The notes beneath the pieces were generated by a model. The model made no database searches. It was not told the DNA's origin and saw nothing but the letters and a program-made list of their open reading frames with translations. The position numbers were made by a program, and so were the translations under genes. 64,000 nucleotides of DNA from positions 1,240,001-1,304,000 of the forward strand of contig NZ_LR134356.1 in NCBI RefSeq assembly GCF_900637195.1, written 5' to 3'. Below, piece after piece: positions 8,836-19,106 of this stretch. Each line of letters starts with the position of its first letter. The stretch's first letter is position 1. Origin of the DNA: Mycolicibacterium aurum. GTDB taxonomy: Bacteria; Actinomycetota; Actinomycetes; Mycobacteriales; Mycobacteriaceae.

Positions 8836-9984
8836 ATGCGAGACATGGTGGAAATCGGCATGGGCCGGACCGCCCGTCGCACCTACGAACTCGGCGACAT
8901 CAACATCGTGCCGTCGCGGCGTACCCGCTCGTCCAAGGACGTGTCCACATCGTGGCAGCTCGACGCCTACCGCTTCGAGATCCCGGTGCTGGCGCACCCC
9001 ACCGATGCACTGGTGTCCGTCGAGTTCGCGATCGAGATGGGTCGGCTCGGCGGGCTGGGCGTACTCAACGGCGAGGGTCTGCTGGGCAGGCACGCCGACG
9101 CCTCCGACAAGATCGCCCAGGTAATCGAGCTCGCCGAGAACGAGCCCGACCCGGCGGCGTCCACCCGTCTGCTGCAGCAGCTGCACTCCGAACCGATAGA
9201 TCTGGATCTCCTCGGGGCGGCCGTCGCGCGGATCCGGGAAGCCGGGGTGACCACGGCGGTACGTGTCAGCCCGCAGAACGCGCAGGCGCTGACCCCGACG
9301 CTGATCGCGGCGGGCATCGACCTGCTCGTCATCCAGGGCACCATCATCTCGGCGGAGCGGGTGGCCAAGGATCACGACGCCGCGGGTGAACCGCTCAACC
9401 TCAAGACCTTCATCTCCGAGCTCGACGTGCCGGTGGTGGCGGGCGGCGTGCTCGACCACCGCACCGCACTGCATCTGATGCGCACCGGCGCGGCCGGGGT
9501 GATCGTGGGCTACGGCTCGACGTCCGGGGTCACCACGTCCGACGAGGTGCTCGGGATCAGTGTCCCGATGGCCACCGCGATCGCCGACGCCGCCGCAGCC
9601 CGCCGCGAATACCTCGACGAGACGGGCGGCCGGTACGTGCACGTGCTCGCCGACGGCGACATCCACACCTCCGGCGACCTCGCCAAGGCGATCGCCTGCG
9701 GCGCCGACGCCGCGATGCTCGGCACCCCGTTGGCCACGGCGGCAGAGGCACTCGGCGGGGGCTGGTTCTGGCCTGCCGCGGCGGCGCACCCGTCACTGCC
9801 GCGGGGCGCGCTGCTGCAGGTGGCCGACGAGGACCGGCCGTCGCTGGAGCAGGTGCTCAACGGGCCGTCGGACGACCCGTTCGGCTCGCTGAACCTGGTC
9901 GGCGGCCTGGCCAGGTCCATGGCCAAGGCCGGCTACTGCGACCTCAAGGAATTCCAGAAGGTGGGGCTCACCGTCGGCAGGTGA
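8836..9984 (+). CDS. guaB3: IMPDH-family protein GuaB3
   Basis: A 382-residue IMPDH/GMP-reductase family TIM barrel lacking the CBS domains. It matches mycobacterial GuaB3 almost throughout (MVEIGMGRTARRTYEL, DIHTSGDLAKAIACG, YCDLKEFQKVG). The loop that carries the catalytic cysteine in GuaB2 reads GYGSTSGVTTSDE here and has no cysteine, so it should not act as a normal IMPDH. Cyanobacterial GuaB3 relatives have been described as GMP reductases; mycobacterial GuaB3 is not essential and its reaction is unclear. ATG 8836 has AGGGGAG eight bases upstream; GTG 8830 and ATG 8845 are alternatives. Confidence 0.9.
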   Translation: MRDMVEIGMGRTARRTYELGDINIVPSRRTRSSKDVSTSWQLDAYRFEIPVLAHPTDALVSVEFAIEMGRLGGLGVLNGEGLLGRHADASDKIAQVIELAENEPDPAASTRLLQQLHSEPIDLDLLGAAVARIREAGVTTAVRVSPQNAQALTPTLIAAGIDLLVIQGTIISAERVAKDHDAAGEPLNLKTFISELDVPVVAGGVLDHRTALHLMRTGAAGVIVGYGSTSGVTTSDEVLGISVPMATAIADAAAARREYLDETGGRYVHVLADGDIHTSGDLAKAIACGADAAMLGTPLATAAEALGGGWFWPAAAAHPSLPRGALLQVADEDRPSLEQVLNGPSDDPFGSLNLVGGLARSMAKAGYCDLKEFQKVGLTVGR

Positions 9985-9999
9985 GCACGGTGACCGGCG

Positions 10000-10590
10000 C
10001 TACTGCAGGCTCCGCAACGTCCGCGTCAGGTAGTCGTCGATCAGCCCGGACCGCCCGGTCGAGTCGTCCGTGGTGATCAGCAGCGCGTACAGGCCGAGCA
10101 GGAAGTAGATGGCACTGTTCATCGGAGTCACGTCGGCCGCGATGTCGCCGCGCTGCTGGGCCGTGGCGATCTTCTCGGCCAGACCGACGATCAGCGGGTG
10201 ATCGTCACCCTGTTCGGCGGGCGGCCGGGTCGGTGAGAAGTGCAGGGCCAGAAAGTCTTTGAACAGCAGCGCGCCCAGTCGGTGCTCGAGGTCCATCACC
10301 AGACGCACCGACTCGCGAAGTACCGACGGCAGGTCGTCGTGCTTCCTGGCGAAGGTGGCGAACCCCTTCGCGATGCGGGCCTCTTCACGGCGCTCGAGCT
10401 CGAGCAGAACGTGTTCCTTGGTGGGGAAGTGGAAATAGAACGTGCCGTGGGCGACGCCGGCCGCCCCAACGATGGCCCCGACGTCGGCGTCGGCCATGCC
10501 CGCCCGCGTGAACTCGACGATCGCCGCGCCCATCAGTCGCTCCCTGGTCTGCAGGCGTTTCGCCTCACGCGCAGTGATGCGGTCGGTCAC
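10000..10590 (-). CDS. TetR-family transcriptional regulator
   Basis: A 196-residue one-component regulator. The helix-turn-helix is at about 30-60 (VGAIVGAAGVAHGTFYFHF) and the rest is the helical ligand domain (EHRLGALLFKDFLALHF, SAIYFLLGLYALLI). The gene is divergent from choD with 78 bases between the starts, and an inverted repeat lies in that gap over the choD promoter, so choD is its likely target, together with its own gene. The start is GTG at 10590. The ligand cannot be read from the sequence; a sterol or lipid metabolite is an inference from the neighbour. Confidence 0.85.
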   Translation of the reverse strand: MTDRITAREAKRLQTRERLMGAAIVEFTRAGMADADVGAIVGAAGVAHGTFYFHFPTKEHVLLELERREEARIAKGFATFARKHDDLPSVLRESVRLVMDLEHRLGALLFKDFLALHFSPTRPPAEQGDDHPLIVGLAEKIATAQQRGDIAADVTPMNSAIYFLLGLYALLITTDDSTGRSGLIDDYLTRTLRSLQ

Positions 10591-10639
10591 AGCTCCAGAC
10601 AGTAATCGGTGCCGAAGTTAGGGTCGGCTCTCTAGCTGG

Positions 10640-10662
10640 TTACCGACGGGTAAGTTCATACT
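10640..10662 (+). promoter_or_regulatory. Inverted-repeat operator and -10 of choD
   Basis: TTACC-GACG-GGTAA (10640-10653) is a perfect 5-bp inverted repeat lying just upstream of CATACT (10657-10662), a -10 hexamer whose expected start falls on the choD ATG at 10669. A repressor bound here would block RNA polymerase; the divergent TetR protein is the obvious candidate. Confidence 0.5.
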
Positions 10663-10668
10663 GGGGTG

Positions 10669-12405
10669 ATGAAGCCTGACTATGACGTGCTGATCATCGG
10701 CTCGGGGTTCGGCGGCAGCGTGAGCGCGCTGCGACTGACCGAGAAGGGTTACCGCGTCGGCGTGCTGGAGGCAGGCCCGCGCTATGCCGACCAGGATTTC
10801 GCCAAGACCTCGTGGAATCTGCGCAAGTTCCTGTGGGCGCCGCAGTTCGGCATGTACGGGATCCAGCGCATCCATCTCCTGCGCAACGTCATGATCCTCG
10901 CCGGTGCGGGCGTCGGCGGCGGGTCGCTCAACTACGCCAACACGCTCTATGTGCCGTCGGAGCCGTTCTTCAACGACCCACAGTGGCGCGACATCACCGA
11001 CTGGCGTGCGGAGCTGATGTCCCACTATGACCAGGCGCAGCGCATGCTCGGCGTCGTCACCAACCCGACGTTCACCGACGCCGACCGCATCATGAAGGAG
11101 GTCGCGGAGGACATGGGCGTCGGCGACACCTTCGTGCCGACGCCGGTCGGCGTGTTCTTCGGCCCCGACGGGGAGAAGGCGCCGGGCAAGACCGTGCCCG
11201 ATCCCTACTTCGGTGGGGCGGGACCAGAACGCACCGGCTGCATCGAGTGCGGGTCCTGCATGACGGGCTGCCGGTTCGGCGCCAAGAACACGCTGCTGAA
11301 GAACTACCTCGGGTTGGCGGAGAAGGCCGGGGCCACGGTGCACCCGCTCACCATGGTCACCAACTTCGAACAGCGCGCCGACGGGTTGTGGGAGGTCCGG
11401 ACCGCCCGCACCGGCGGCAAGCTGCGGCGTCGCCGCAAGACGTTCACGGCCAATCATGTGATCCTGGCGGCCGGCACCTACGGCACCCAGAAGCTGCTGT
11501 TCAAGATGCGTGACAAGGGCAAGCTGCCCCAGCTGTCCGACAGGCTGGGCGTGCTCACCCGCACCAACTCCGAGTCGATCGTGGGCGCGGGCCGGCTGAA
11601 GGCGACCGACGACCTCGACCTGACCCACGGCGTGGCGATCACGTCGTCTATCCACCCCACCTCCGACACCCACGTCGAGCCGTGCCGGTACGGCAAGGGG
11701 TCCAATGCGATGGGCCTGCTGCAGACGCTGATGACCGACGGTGCCGGGCCGCTGGGCACCGACGTTCCGCGCTGGCGCCAGCTCGTCATCACCGCACGCA
11801 ATGACCCGAGAGGCACGCTGCGACTGCTGAACCCGCGTCGCTGGAGTGAGCGGACCATGATCGCGCTGGTGATGCAGAACCTGGACAACTCGATCACCAC
11901 CTTCACCCGCAAGACCAAACTAGGTTTCCGGATGCTGGACAGCAAGCAGGGTCACGGCGAGCCGAATCCGACCTGGATTCCGGTGGGCAACGAGGTGACC
12001 CGGCGCATCGCCGAGAAGATCGACGGCGTCGCGGGAGGTACGTGGGGCGAGCTGTTCAACATCCCGCTGACCGCGCACTTCCTCGGCGGCGCGGCGATCG
12101 GGGACAGCCCCGAGCGCGGTGTCATCGATGCCTACCACCGTGTCTTCAACTACCCGACACTCAGCGTCGTCGACGGGGCGGCCATCTCGGCGAATCTCGG
12201 TGTGAATCCCTCGCTTTCGATCACCGCCCAGGCTGAGCGGGCTGCGGCGCTGTGGCCGAACAAGGGCGAGGAGGATCTGCGGCCGGCCCAGGGCGAGCCG
12301 TACCGACGGTTGTCTCCGATCGCCCCGATCGCCCCCGTCGTGCCTGCGGATGCGCCGGCCGCATTGCGGCGTATCCCGATCGAACCGGTCAGCACGGCGG
12401 GGTAG
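10669..12405 (+). CDS. choD: GMC-family oxidoreductase ChoD (putative cholesterol oxidase)
   Basis: A 578-residue flavoprotein of the glucose-methanol-choline oxidoreductase family. The N-terminal FAD-binding fold shows DVLIIGSGFGGSVSALRL; VMILAGAGVGGGSLNYANT is the second family signature; GCIECGSCMTGCRFGAKNT is a Cys-rich segment typical of this subgroup; the C-terminal flavin region has VVDGAAISANLGVNPSLS. It is close to M. tuberculosis ChoD (Rv3409c), annotated as a 3-beta-hydroxysterol oxidase, although its role in cholesterol breakdown is disputed. The ATG at 10669 matches the Rv3409c start; GTG 10666 is directly before it. The divergent TetR gene probably regulates it. Confidence 0.92.
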   Translation: MKPDYDVLIIGSGFGGSVSALRLTEKGYRVGVLEAGPRYADQDFAKTSWNLRKFLWAPQFGMYGIQRIHLLRNVMILAGAGVGGGSLNYANTLYVPSEPFFNDPQWRDITDWRAELMSHYDQAQRMLGVVTNPTFTDADRIMKEVAEDMGVGDTFVPTPVGVFFGPDGEKAPGKTVPDPYFGGAGPERTGCIECGSCMTGCRFGAKNTLLKNYLGLAEKAGATVHPLTMVTNFEQRADGLWEVRTARTGGKLRRRRKTFTANHVILAAGTYGTQKLLFKMRDKGKLPQLSDRLGVLTRTNSESIVGAGRLKATDDLDLTHGVAITSSIHPTSDTHVEPCRYGKGSNAMGLLQTLMTDGAGPLGTDVPRWRQLVITARNDPRGTLRLLNPRRWSERTMIALVMQNLDNSITTFTRKTKLGFRMLDSKQGHGEPNPTWIPVGNEVTRRIAEKIDGVAGGTWGELFNIPLTAHFLGGAAIGDSPERGVIDAYHRVFNYPTLSVVDGAAISANLGVNPSLSITAQAERAAALWPNKGEEDLRPAQGEPYRRLSPIAPIAPVVPADAPAALRRIPIEPVSTAG

Positions 12406-12419
12406 CAACGGATATCAAG

Positions 12420-12440
12420 GCGCGGTAAACGTCACCGCGC
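12420..12440. terminator. Hairpin between convergent choD and kinase gene
   Basis: GCGCGGT (12420-12426) and ACCGCGC (12434-12440) form a 7-bp stem with a 7-base loop across the kinase stop codon. There is no T run on either side, so termination is only a possibility. Confidence 0.3.
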
Positions 12441-14693
12441 TCCGCCCACGCCGATCGACTGCTTCCCAGTCCTGATCACACACCACAGCTCGCGACCAGC
12501 CATGACGATCTCGGCGTCACCCAAGCCGCCTGGTGCGGAATCGATGTCGGACAACGTGTCGACGACGACGCTGATTTCGACGTCGCTGCCGGCGCCGCTG
12601 ATCACCACCCGCGCTGAGGTCGCGGCATGATCGAGGACATCGGCTAGTGGGGCGACCAAGGCGGTGATCTGCTCGGCGTCGAGGTGGGGTAGCGCGCCTG
12701 TCAGGTCTGTGACGACGTCCACGTGACGGGTTTCGACGCGGTCGATGAGCGGGCGCATCCGCTGCATCAGCGGGTGCTCGAATGTACTGGCCTGATCGAA
12801 AAGTGTTCGCAGTCGCCGGCACTCGGCCCGCGCTTGCATCTGCATGGTCGAGTCGACGTGCTGGCCGCGGGTCAGCGCGTCGAGCAACGGTACAACGTTG
12901 GCGACGATGGCCGCGTACCGGCGTTGATACTCCGTGCGCAGCGCCTGGGAGATCCGGTCGCGGGTGAGCAGGCGCTGGCGCGCCTCGTTCTCGGCCTCCA
13001 CCGCAGTGGCTGCGTCGCGCATCAGGCCGTTGAACACCAGTGCGAACAGCTGGACGCCGAGGATGCTCGCGCTACCGAGTCCAATGTTGACGAGGATCTC
13101 TGACGACGGATCACGAATGACGATCACCGCGCTGTTGATCACCCAGTAGCCCACCAGGATCGAAACCCCGGCCCGGGTGGGAAGGGCGAGCATCAGGGGG
13201 ATCACACACCAGCCGATCGCGCCCTGCGCCCAATGGGCGTACCCGAGGAGCTGGTCCTCCGCCAGGAGCGCAGGTTGGGCTATCGCCACGGCCACCATTG
13301 CGAGTGCCGCGCCCCAGGCGTATGTCCAGTGCTGCCACAGTATTCCGGGTACCGCCGCGAGGGCACTGAGCGCGGCCACGATGCCGAGCATGACGTCGAT
13401 GGTCGCGAACGGGCCCGTCGGGTAGGCCGCGGGCACGGTGACGGCGAGGTTCACCAGTGCATAGACGGTCAACGCCAGCCCGTATCGGGTCTGCGTGCGG
13501 ACGACGAGCCGGTCCGGGTCGACGGACGGCGGGCTGACGGGGGGAGGTGGCGAAGAGGACCAGGACAGCTCGGTCACCGTGCCGCCGCCCGGCGTGGACG
13601 CGATGCGGGCCTGTCCGCGGGCACGTTTCATCCGGCCGATGATGGAGTCGTCGATACCGTGACCCCGACGTGGCACATCGACATCGAACCCGATGCCGTC
13701 GTCTGCGAGCCGCACTGAGGTGTCGGAGACCGTGACGCGCAGCGTCGAGGCGCGGGCATGCCGGTCAACGTTGGTCATGGCTTCGCGCGCAGCGGCGATC
13801 ACAGGATGTGCGACCTCACCGGACAGCCAGAGCCGCTCGCGTCCGTCGAAATCGACCGGCGTCGACAGGTGAGCGGCGCAGTCCCGCAGTGCCGCAACGA
13901 GTTCGACCCGGGGTGGCGGGGCCTCCCATGCGCCTGCGTTGAGCAGGTGCAGGTCCCGGCGAGCCTGTGCCGCCAATCTGGCCGCAGGCAGAGACGGACC
14001 TTGGCCGACCATGAGCAGGGTGGAGGCGGCAGTGTCGTGCAGCAGGGCGAGCTGCTCGCGTTCGTAGTCGCGGACCGCGTCGCTCACCTGTTCGGCAACC
14101 TCGGCCTCCTCGCGGTCATGCCGCGCCTGGTCTATGGCACCGGCCACCCGGATGAGCATGACCCGGATGACGGATGCCGTCGCACACTGGACCACGAAGT
14201 AATGCAGCGCGGAGACCGCAGACAGGTTCTCCCATCCGGTCACGGCGGCTGCGCCGTATGCATATGCGGCGGCGATGCCCAGGGTCATCGGGATACTCGC
14301 GTACGCCGACACGGACACGCAGATACTCACGACGGCCGTGCCGGCGATCGCCTGGGGGGCGGTGTTGGACACGTAGAAATCGGGGTCGGGAACCAATGCC
14401 GGGATGGCAAGGCAGACCGCGAGCACGAGGAGGTAGTCCACGGCCAGCCACGCGGCCTTGCCGGACCGGGTGAGGACGCGATACAGCGACCATGTCGCCA
14501 GGATGGCCAACAGCCATGTGCCGGGGGAGAGCGCCGGCGACTCGGGATCGGCGAGCGCGATCGAGGCGACCCCGAGGTTGATGGAGTTGCGCATCAGCAG
14601 GCCTACGTAACCCGCCCGGCTCATGATCTGATCCCGGGCGGGATATCCCCCAGTCGTGCGGCTCGTCGCCACGGTCCTCCCCAGCGAACCCAA
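12432..14693 (-). CDS. Membrane sensor histidine kinase with duplicated, degenerate second kinase half
   Basis: A 753-residue protein with two similar halves. The first half has about five membrane segments (30-185), a dimerisation motif EREQLALLHDTAASTLL with His219 as phospho-acceptor (HisKA_3/NarL-type), and an ATPase domain with EAMTNVDRHA (Asn308) and ADDGIGFDV. The second half has another set of about five membrane segments (400-540), then a DHp-like helix without histidine (RYAAIVANVVPLLDAL) and an ATPase-like region without the Asn or Gly boxes (LADVLDHAATSARVVI). It is divergent from a NarL-type response regulator, its likely partner. The start is unclear: TTG 14693 gives the longest form; a GTG near 14672 and ATG 14624 are alternatives. 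Confidence 0.8.
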   Translation of the reverse strand: MGSLGRTVATSRTTGGYPARDQIMSRAGYVGLLMRNSINLGVASIALADPESPALSPGTWLLAILATWSLYRVLTRSGKAAWLAVDYLLVLAVCLAIPALVPDPDFYVSNTAPQAIAGTAVVSICVSVSAYASIPMTLGIAAAYAYGAAAVTGWENLSAVSALHYFVVQCATASVIRVMLIRVAGAIDQARHDREEAEVAEQVSDAVRDYEREQLALLHDTAASTLLMVGQGPSLPAARLAAQARRDLHLLNAGAWEAPPPRVELVAALRDCAAHLSTPVDFDGRERLWLSGEVAHPVIAAAREAMTNVDRHARASTLRVTVSDTSVRLADDGIGFDVDVPRRGHGIDDSIIGRMKRARGQARIASTPGGGTVTELSWSSSPPPPVSPPSVDPDRLVVRTQTRYGLALTVYALVNLAVTVPAAYPTGPFATIDVMLGIVAALSALAAVPGILWQHWTYAWGAALAMVAVAIAQPALLAEDQLLGYAHWAQGAIGWCVIPLMLALPTRAGVSILVGYWVINSAVIVIRDPSSEILVNIGLGSASILGVQLFALVFNGLMRDAATAVEAENEARQRLLTRDRISQALRTEYQRRYAAIVANVVPLLDALTRGQHVDSTMQMQARAECRRLRTLFDQASTFEHPLMQRMRPLIDRVETRHVDVVTDLTGALPHLDAEQITALVAPLADVLDHAATSARVVISGAGSDVEISVVVDTLSDIDSAPGGLGDAEIVMAGRELWCVIRTGKQSIGVGGAR

Positions 14694-14996
14694 CGCCCTC
14701 TGAGCGATACGTTAGTCTGCTCCACCCGCACCGGCACTCATCGCACCCGCGGCGAGTTGTCGGTCAAACGTATCAATCGTCGATCTGGGCTTGGCCGGTC
14801 GCAGCGATGGTTCCTAGTGTTCAGGTAGCGCCGGTACGGCGCGCGATACGACGTCCAGGCGCGCGATTCGCGTGCCGGTTGGCGAAGTTCGCAACTTCGC
14901 CGGGGTTTCCTCTCGCGCGTGGTTGCGGGCTGGGCTTAAATACCTGCTGGGGATGGACACGCGTCGAAAAGTGTCCAGGGGTGGAGGTGCTGGGGA
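14694..14996. other. Divergent regulatory region of the two-component pair
   Basis: These 303 bases separate the kinase and response-regulator genes. TAACGT on the minus strand (14714-14709) could be the kinase -10. The right end carries the response-regulator ribosome site (GGAGGTGCTGGGGA). No gene or clear operator was found in the rest. Confidence 0.5.
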
Positions 14997-15680
14997 ATGT
15001 CCCGCGAAGATGATGCGCGGAACGAGGTAGTCCGGATCGCGATCATCGACGATCACGATGTCGTGCATGCGGGGATCCAGGCGTGGTGTATTGAAGCTGA
15101 CCCGCCCATCGATCTGGTGGGCAGTTTCATGCGGCCGGCTGAATACTTCGCTACATATCCCGGTACCTCCAACGATGTGGACGTGGTCCTGCTCGATCTG
15201 CAGATCGAGGGCAACAGGCCCGATTTCGAGACGTTGTCGAAGCTCTCCGACCGGGATCAGCGGGTGATCGTGTACTCGCACATCACCACCGACGAGGTGA
15301 TCCTGACGTGCCTGGAACTCGGTGCGGTGACCTACCTGGTGAAGTCCGAGGGCAAGCGGCACCTGATCGAAGCGATCCACTCCGCACACAGCGGTACCCC
15401 CTACGTCGGTCCGCGCATGGGGAAGGCGATGCTCAGCGACGGCAACGGGGGCCGCATCAAGCTCACCGAACGAGAGAAGCAGGTCCTCGTCGCGTGGTTC
15501 CAGACCGAGAGCAAGGACCTCGTCGCCAAGCGCCTCTTCATCGCACCGACCACTGTGCGCACGCACCTGCAGCGGGCCCGCGCGAAGTACGCCAGTGTCG
15601 GGCGATCGGCCTCCACGAAGTCGGCGCTTCTGGCCCGTGCCATAGAGGACGGGATCCTCAGCCTCAATGACCTTTACTAA
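14997..15680 (+). CDS. NarL/FixJ-family response regulator
   Basis: A 227-residue two-component regulator. The receiver domain (about 12-130) has IAIIDDHDVVHAG with the acidic pair Asp18/Asp19, the phospho-acceptor Asp67 in VVLLDLQ, and Lys in YLVKSEGK. The LuxR-type helix-turn-helix (about 155-215) has LTEREKQVLVAWFQTES and APTTVRTHLQRARAKYA. It is divergent from the large histidine kinase and is presumably phosphorylated by it. The ATG has a strong purine-rich ribosome site. The signal and target genes are unknown; this pair has no counterpart I know in the M. tuberculosis choD-guaA interval. Confidence 0.88.
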   Translation: MSREDDARNEVVRIAIIDDHDVVHAGIQAWCIEADPPIDLVGSFMRPAEYFATYPGTSNDVDVVLLDLQIEGNRPDFETLSKLSDRDQRVIVYSHITTDEVILTCLELGAVTYLVKSEGKRHLIEAIHSAHSGTPYVGPRMGKAMLSDGNGGRIKLTEREKQVLVAWFQTESKDLVAKRLFIAPTTVRTHLQRARAKYASVGRSASTKSALLARAIEDGILSLNDLY

Positions 15681-15848
15681 TGCGATTCGTTCGTTCGGCC
15701 GACAGACAGTCGAGGCACCCCTGGCTAACGTGTTGGGTGCTCGGGGGAGCCAATGTGGTCGCCGGTAGCGCTGCAGTGACGGACCGGCGGCAAGGGGGTT
15801 CGCCGGACCGGTCGGCGCTCCGGCGATCACGTTGACCGAATGGCTAAC

Positions 15849-15854
15849 TAGACT
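15849..15854 (+). promoter_or_regulatory. -10 hexamer of guaA (leaderless)
   Basis: TAGACT ends six bases before the GTG at 15861, and no ribosome site is present, consistent with a leaderless mRNA. The stretch from this hexamer to the start codon is nearly identical to the one before dnaE2. Confidence 0.55.
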
Positions 15855-15860
15855 GGCCCG

Positions 15861-17421
<1,561 letters not shown>

Positions 17422-17506
17422 GCGCGCGGGCTCGCGCATCACACTGCGCTGCGGGGGATTTGCGGAAATCCTTGCCGAAAATTGATCTTGAATAGATACT
17501 CGGCCG

Positions 17507-18493
17507 ATGATCAGCCTGCTGCGCCGAGGTGCCGGACGTGCTGTCGCATTGGCGACGGTGATGGGCGTTCTGGCCGTATCGGTGGTCCCGGTCGCCTCTG
17601 CTCAGCCGCCGGGCGCGCACATCACCGGGATCGAGCATGTCAATGACCGCTGGGACAAGGTCTCGGTCTTCTCACCGTCGATGAACAAGGTCGTCGTCAA
17701 CGACGTGTACAAGGCGGCGAATCCGGGTGCACCGACGTTCTACCTGCTGCCCGGCATCGATGGCGGCGACGACATCGCGGGCGGTGGCATCGCGCCGGGC
17801 GGGAAGAGCTGGTTCGGCACGACCGACATCCAGGGCTTCTTCGCCGACAAGAACGTCAACGTGGTGTCGCCGCTGGGCGGCCAATTCAGTTGGTACACGA
17901 ACTGGATCGCCGATCCCAGCAGGCAGTACCAGACTTACATGACCCAGGAGCTGCCTCCGCTGATCGACGAGGAATACAACACCAGCGGCAAGAACGGCGT
18001 CGGTGGTCTGTCCAGCACCGGCGGCACCGCCCTCGATTACGCCGTCCAGGTGCCGGGTCTCGATCAGGGTGTCGGGTCCTACAGCGGATTCCTCACTCCC
18101 GCAGACAATGCCGGGCAGGTCGCACTCACCTTGTCGAGCGGCGGCGCGAACGCCGACGCGATGTGGGGACCGCAGGGCGGGCCGCTCTGGGTGGCCCATG
18201 ACCCGTCCAAGAATGTCGAGAAGTTGCGCGGTGTCGCGGTGTATGTCGCCGCGTCCCCGTCGGGCAATCCCGGTGCCGTCGACCGGTTGCCCCCGAACTT
18301 CGGACCGAACATCACCGGCGGATTCATCGAGCGCATCGTCGCCGACAGCACCCGGGTCTTCGCCGATCGGGCTGCGGCCGCGGGCGTTCCGGTCACCTAC
18401 GTTGTCCGCCCCGACGGCTCCCACACGTGGGGCCTGTTCGAATCGGAGATGCAGGAGTCCTGGAACGCGACGATCGGGCCGGCCCTGGCCTAG
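17507..18493 (+). CDS. Secreted antigen 85-like esterase/mycolyltransferase family protein
   Basis: A 328-residue secreted alpha/beta hydrolase. The signal peptide is about 1-32, with cleavage after VASAQ-like residues. Family features are GAPTFYLLPGIDGG, GQFSWYTNWI, VGGLSSTGGTAL carrying the likely nucleophile (Ser169, equivalent to the GLSM Ser of antigen 85) and PDGSHTWGLFE with the likely catalytic His. Antigen 85 proteins transfer mycolic acids between trehalose mycolates and arabinogalactan in the envelope. The similarity is partial, and the conserved carboxylate is not obvious to me, so mycolyl transfer versus simple esterase activity is open. ATG 17507 follows guaA by 86 bases. Confidence 0.75.
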   Translation: MISLLRRGAGRAVALATVMGVLAVSVVPVASAQPPGAHITGIEHVNDRWDKVSVFSPSMNKVVVNDVYKAANPGAPTFYLLPGIDGGDDIAGGGIAPGGKSWFGTTDIQGFFADKNVNVVSPLGGQFSWYTNWIADPSRQYQTYMTQELPPLIDEEYNTSGKNGVGGLSSTGGTALDYAVQVPGLDQGVGSYSGFLTPADNAGQVALTLSSGGANADAMWGPQGGPLWVAHDPSKNVEKLRGVAVYVAASPSGNPGAVDRLPPNFGPNITGGFIERIVADSTRVFADRAAAAGVPVTYVVRPDGSHTWGLFESEMQESWNATIGPALA

Positions 18494-18509
18494 TAGCCCG
18501 CGCAGCCGT

Positions 18510-19106
18510 TCAGCCGGTCAGTGCCATGTCCCAGAATGCGGTCTCGCGCGTGAGCACGTCGGCGATCACGGCGTCGTTGCCCGCCGGGGTGGCCAACTCC
18601 TCGAGCGCGTTGACGTAGCTCGCGAACCCGGGATCGGTCCAGTGCTCCACGAACTCCCGGAACGGCGAGGAGTCGGACGCCGCCGTGGTCCACGACAGCA
18701 GGTACACCTGCTCGATGACCCACAGCGCGGTGATCGCGGATTCATACGGCGCGCCGTCGAGTTCCTCCAGCAGTTCCCGGTAGGCGAGCGTCGCAGGCAG
18801 CGGTGGCTGATCCATGTCGATGCCGCGGATCGCGGCCAGCTCGTCGAACCAGTCCAGTTCGGACACCAGCGCCGCACATCCGGCGGCGAGCGTTGATTGC
18901 GCGGGCCGCTGGGAACGGGCCAGCAGTCGCGCCTGAAACGTGAGCAGGTCACGGACGAACACTGCGTCCTGTACCAGCCACCGATCGAAATCCCGGTCGG
19001 CGATGGTGCCGTCGCGCACGGCGACGAGGAAGGGGTGTCGGGTGGCGGCGGTCCACAGGTCGTTAAGCACCCGCAAAGAGTAGTTACTCGCCGGCGGCTT
19101 CGTCAC
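18510..19106 (-). CDS. TenA/PqqC-like protein lacking the thiaminase cysteine
   Basis: A 198-residue all-helical protein of the TenA/THI-4/PqqC superfamily (LWTAATRHPFLVAVRDGTI, FDRWLVQDAVFVRDLL, ALWVIEQVYLLSW). TenA thiaminases use a cysteine just before the WxxY/E helix; here that place reads SAITALWVIEQ, with no cysteine, and the only Cys is elsewhere (AAGCAALV). It is therefore probably not a thiaminase II. It is the last gene of the lipase-SDR-monooxygenase-MerR operon, its GTG overlapping the merR end by 23 bp. A role in cofactor handling or in metabolism of the operon's substrate is only a guess. Confidence 0.7.
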   Translation of the reverse strand: MTKPPASNYSLRVLNDLWTAATRHPFLVAVRDGTIADRDFDRWLVQDAVFVRDLLTFQARLLARSQRPAQSTLAAGCAALVSELDWFDELAAIRGIDMDQPPLPATLAYRELLEELDGAPYESAITALWVIEQVYLLSWTTAASDSSPFREFVEHWTDPGFASYVNALEELATPAGNDAVIADVLTRETAFWDMALTG

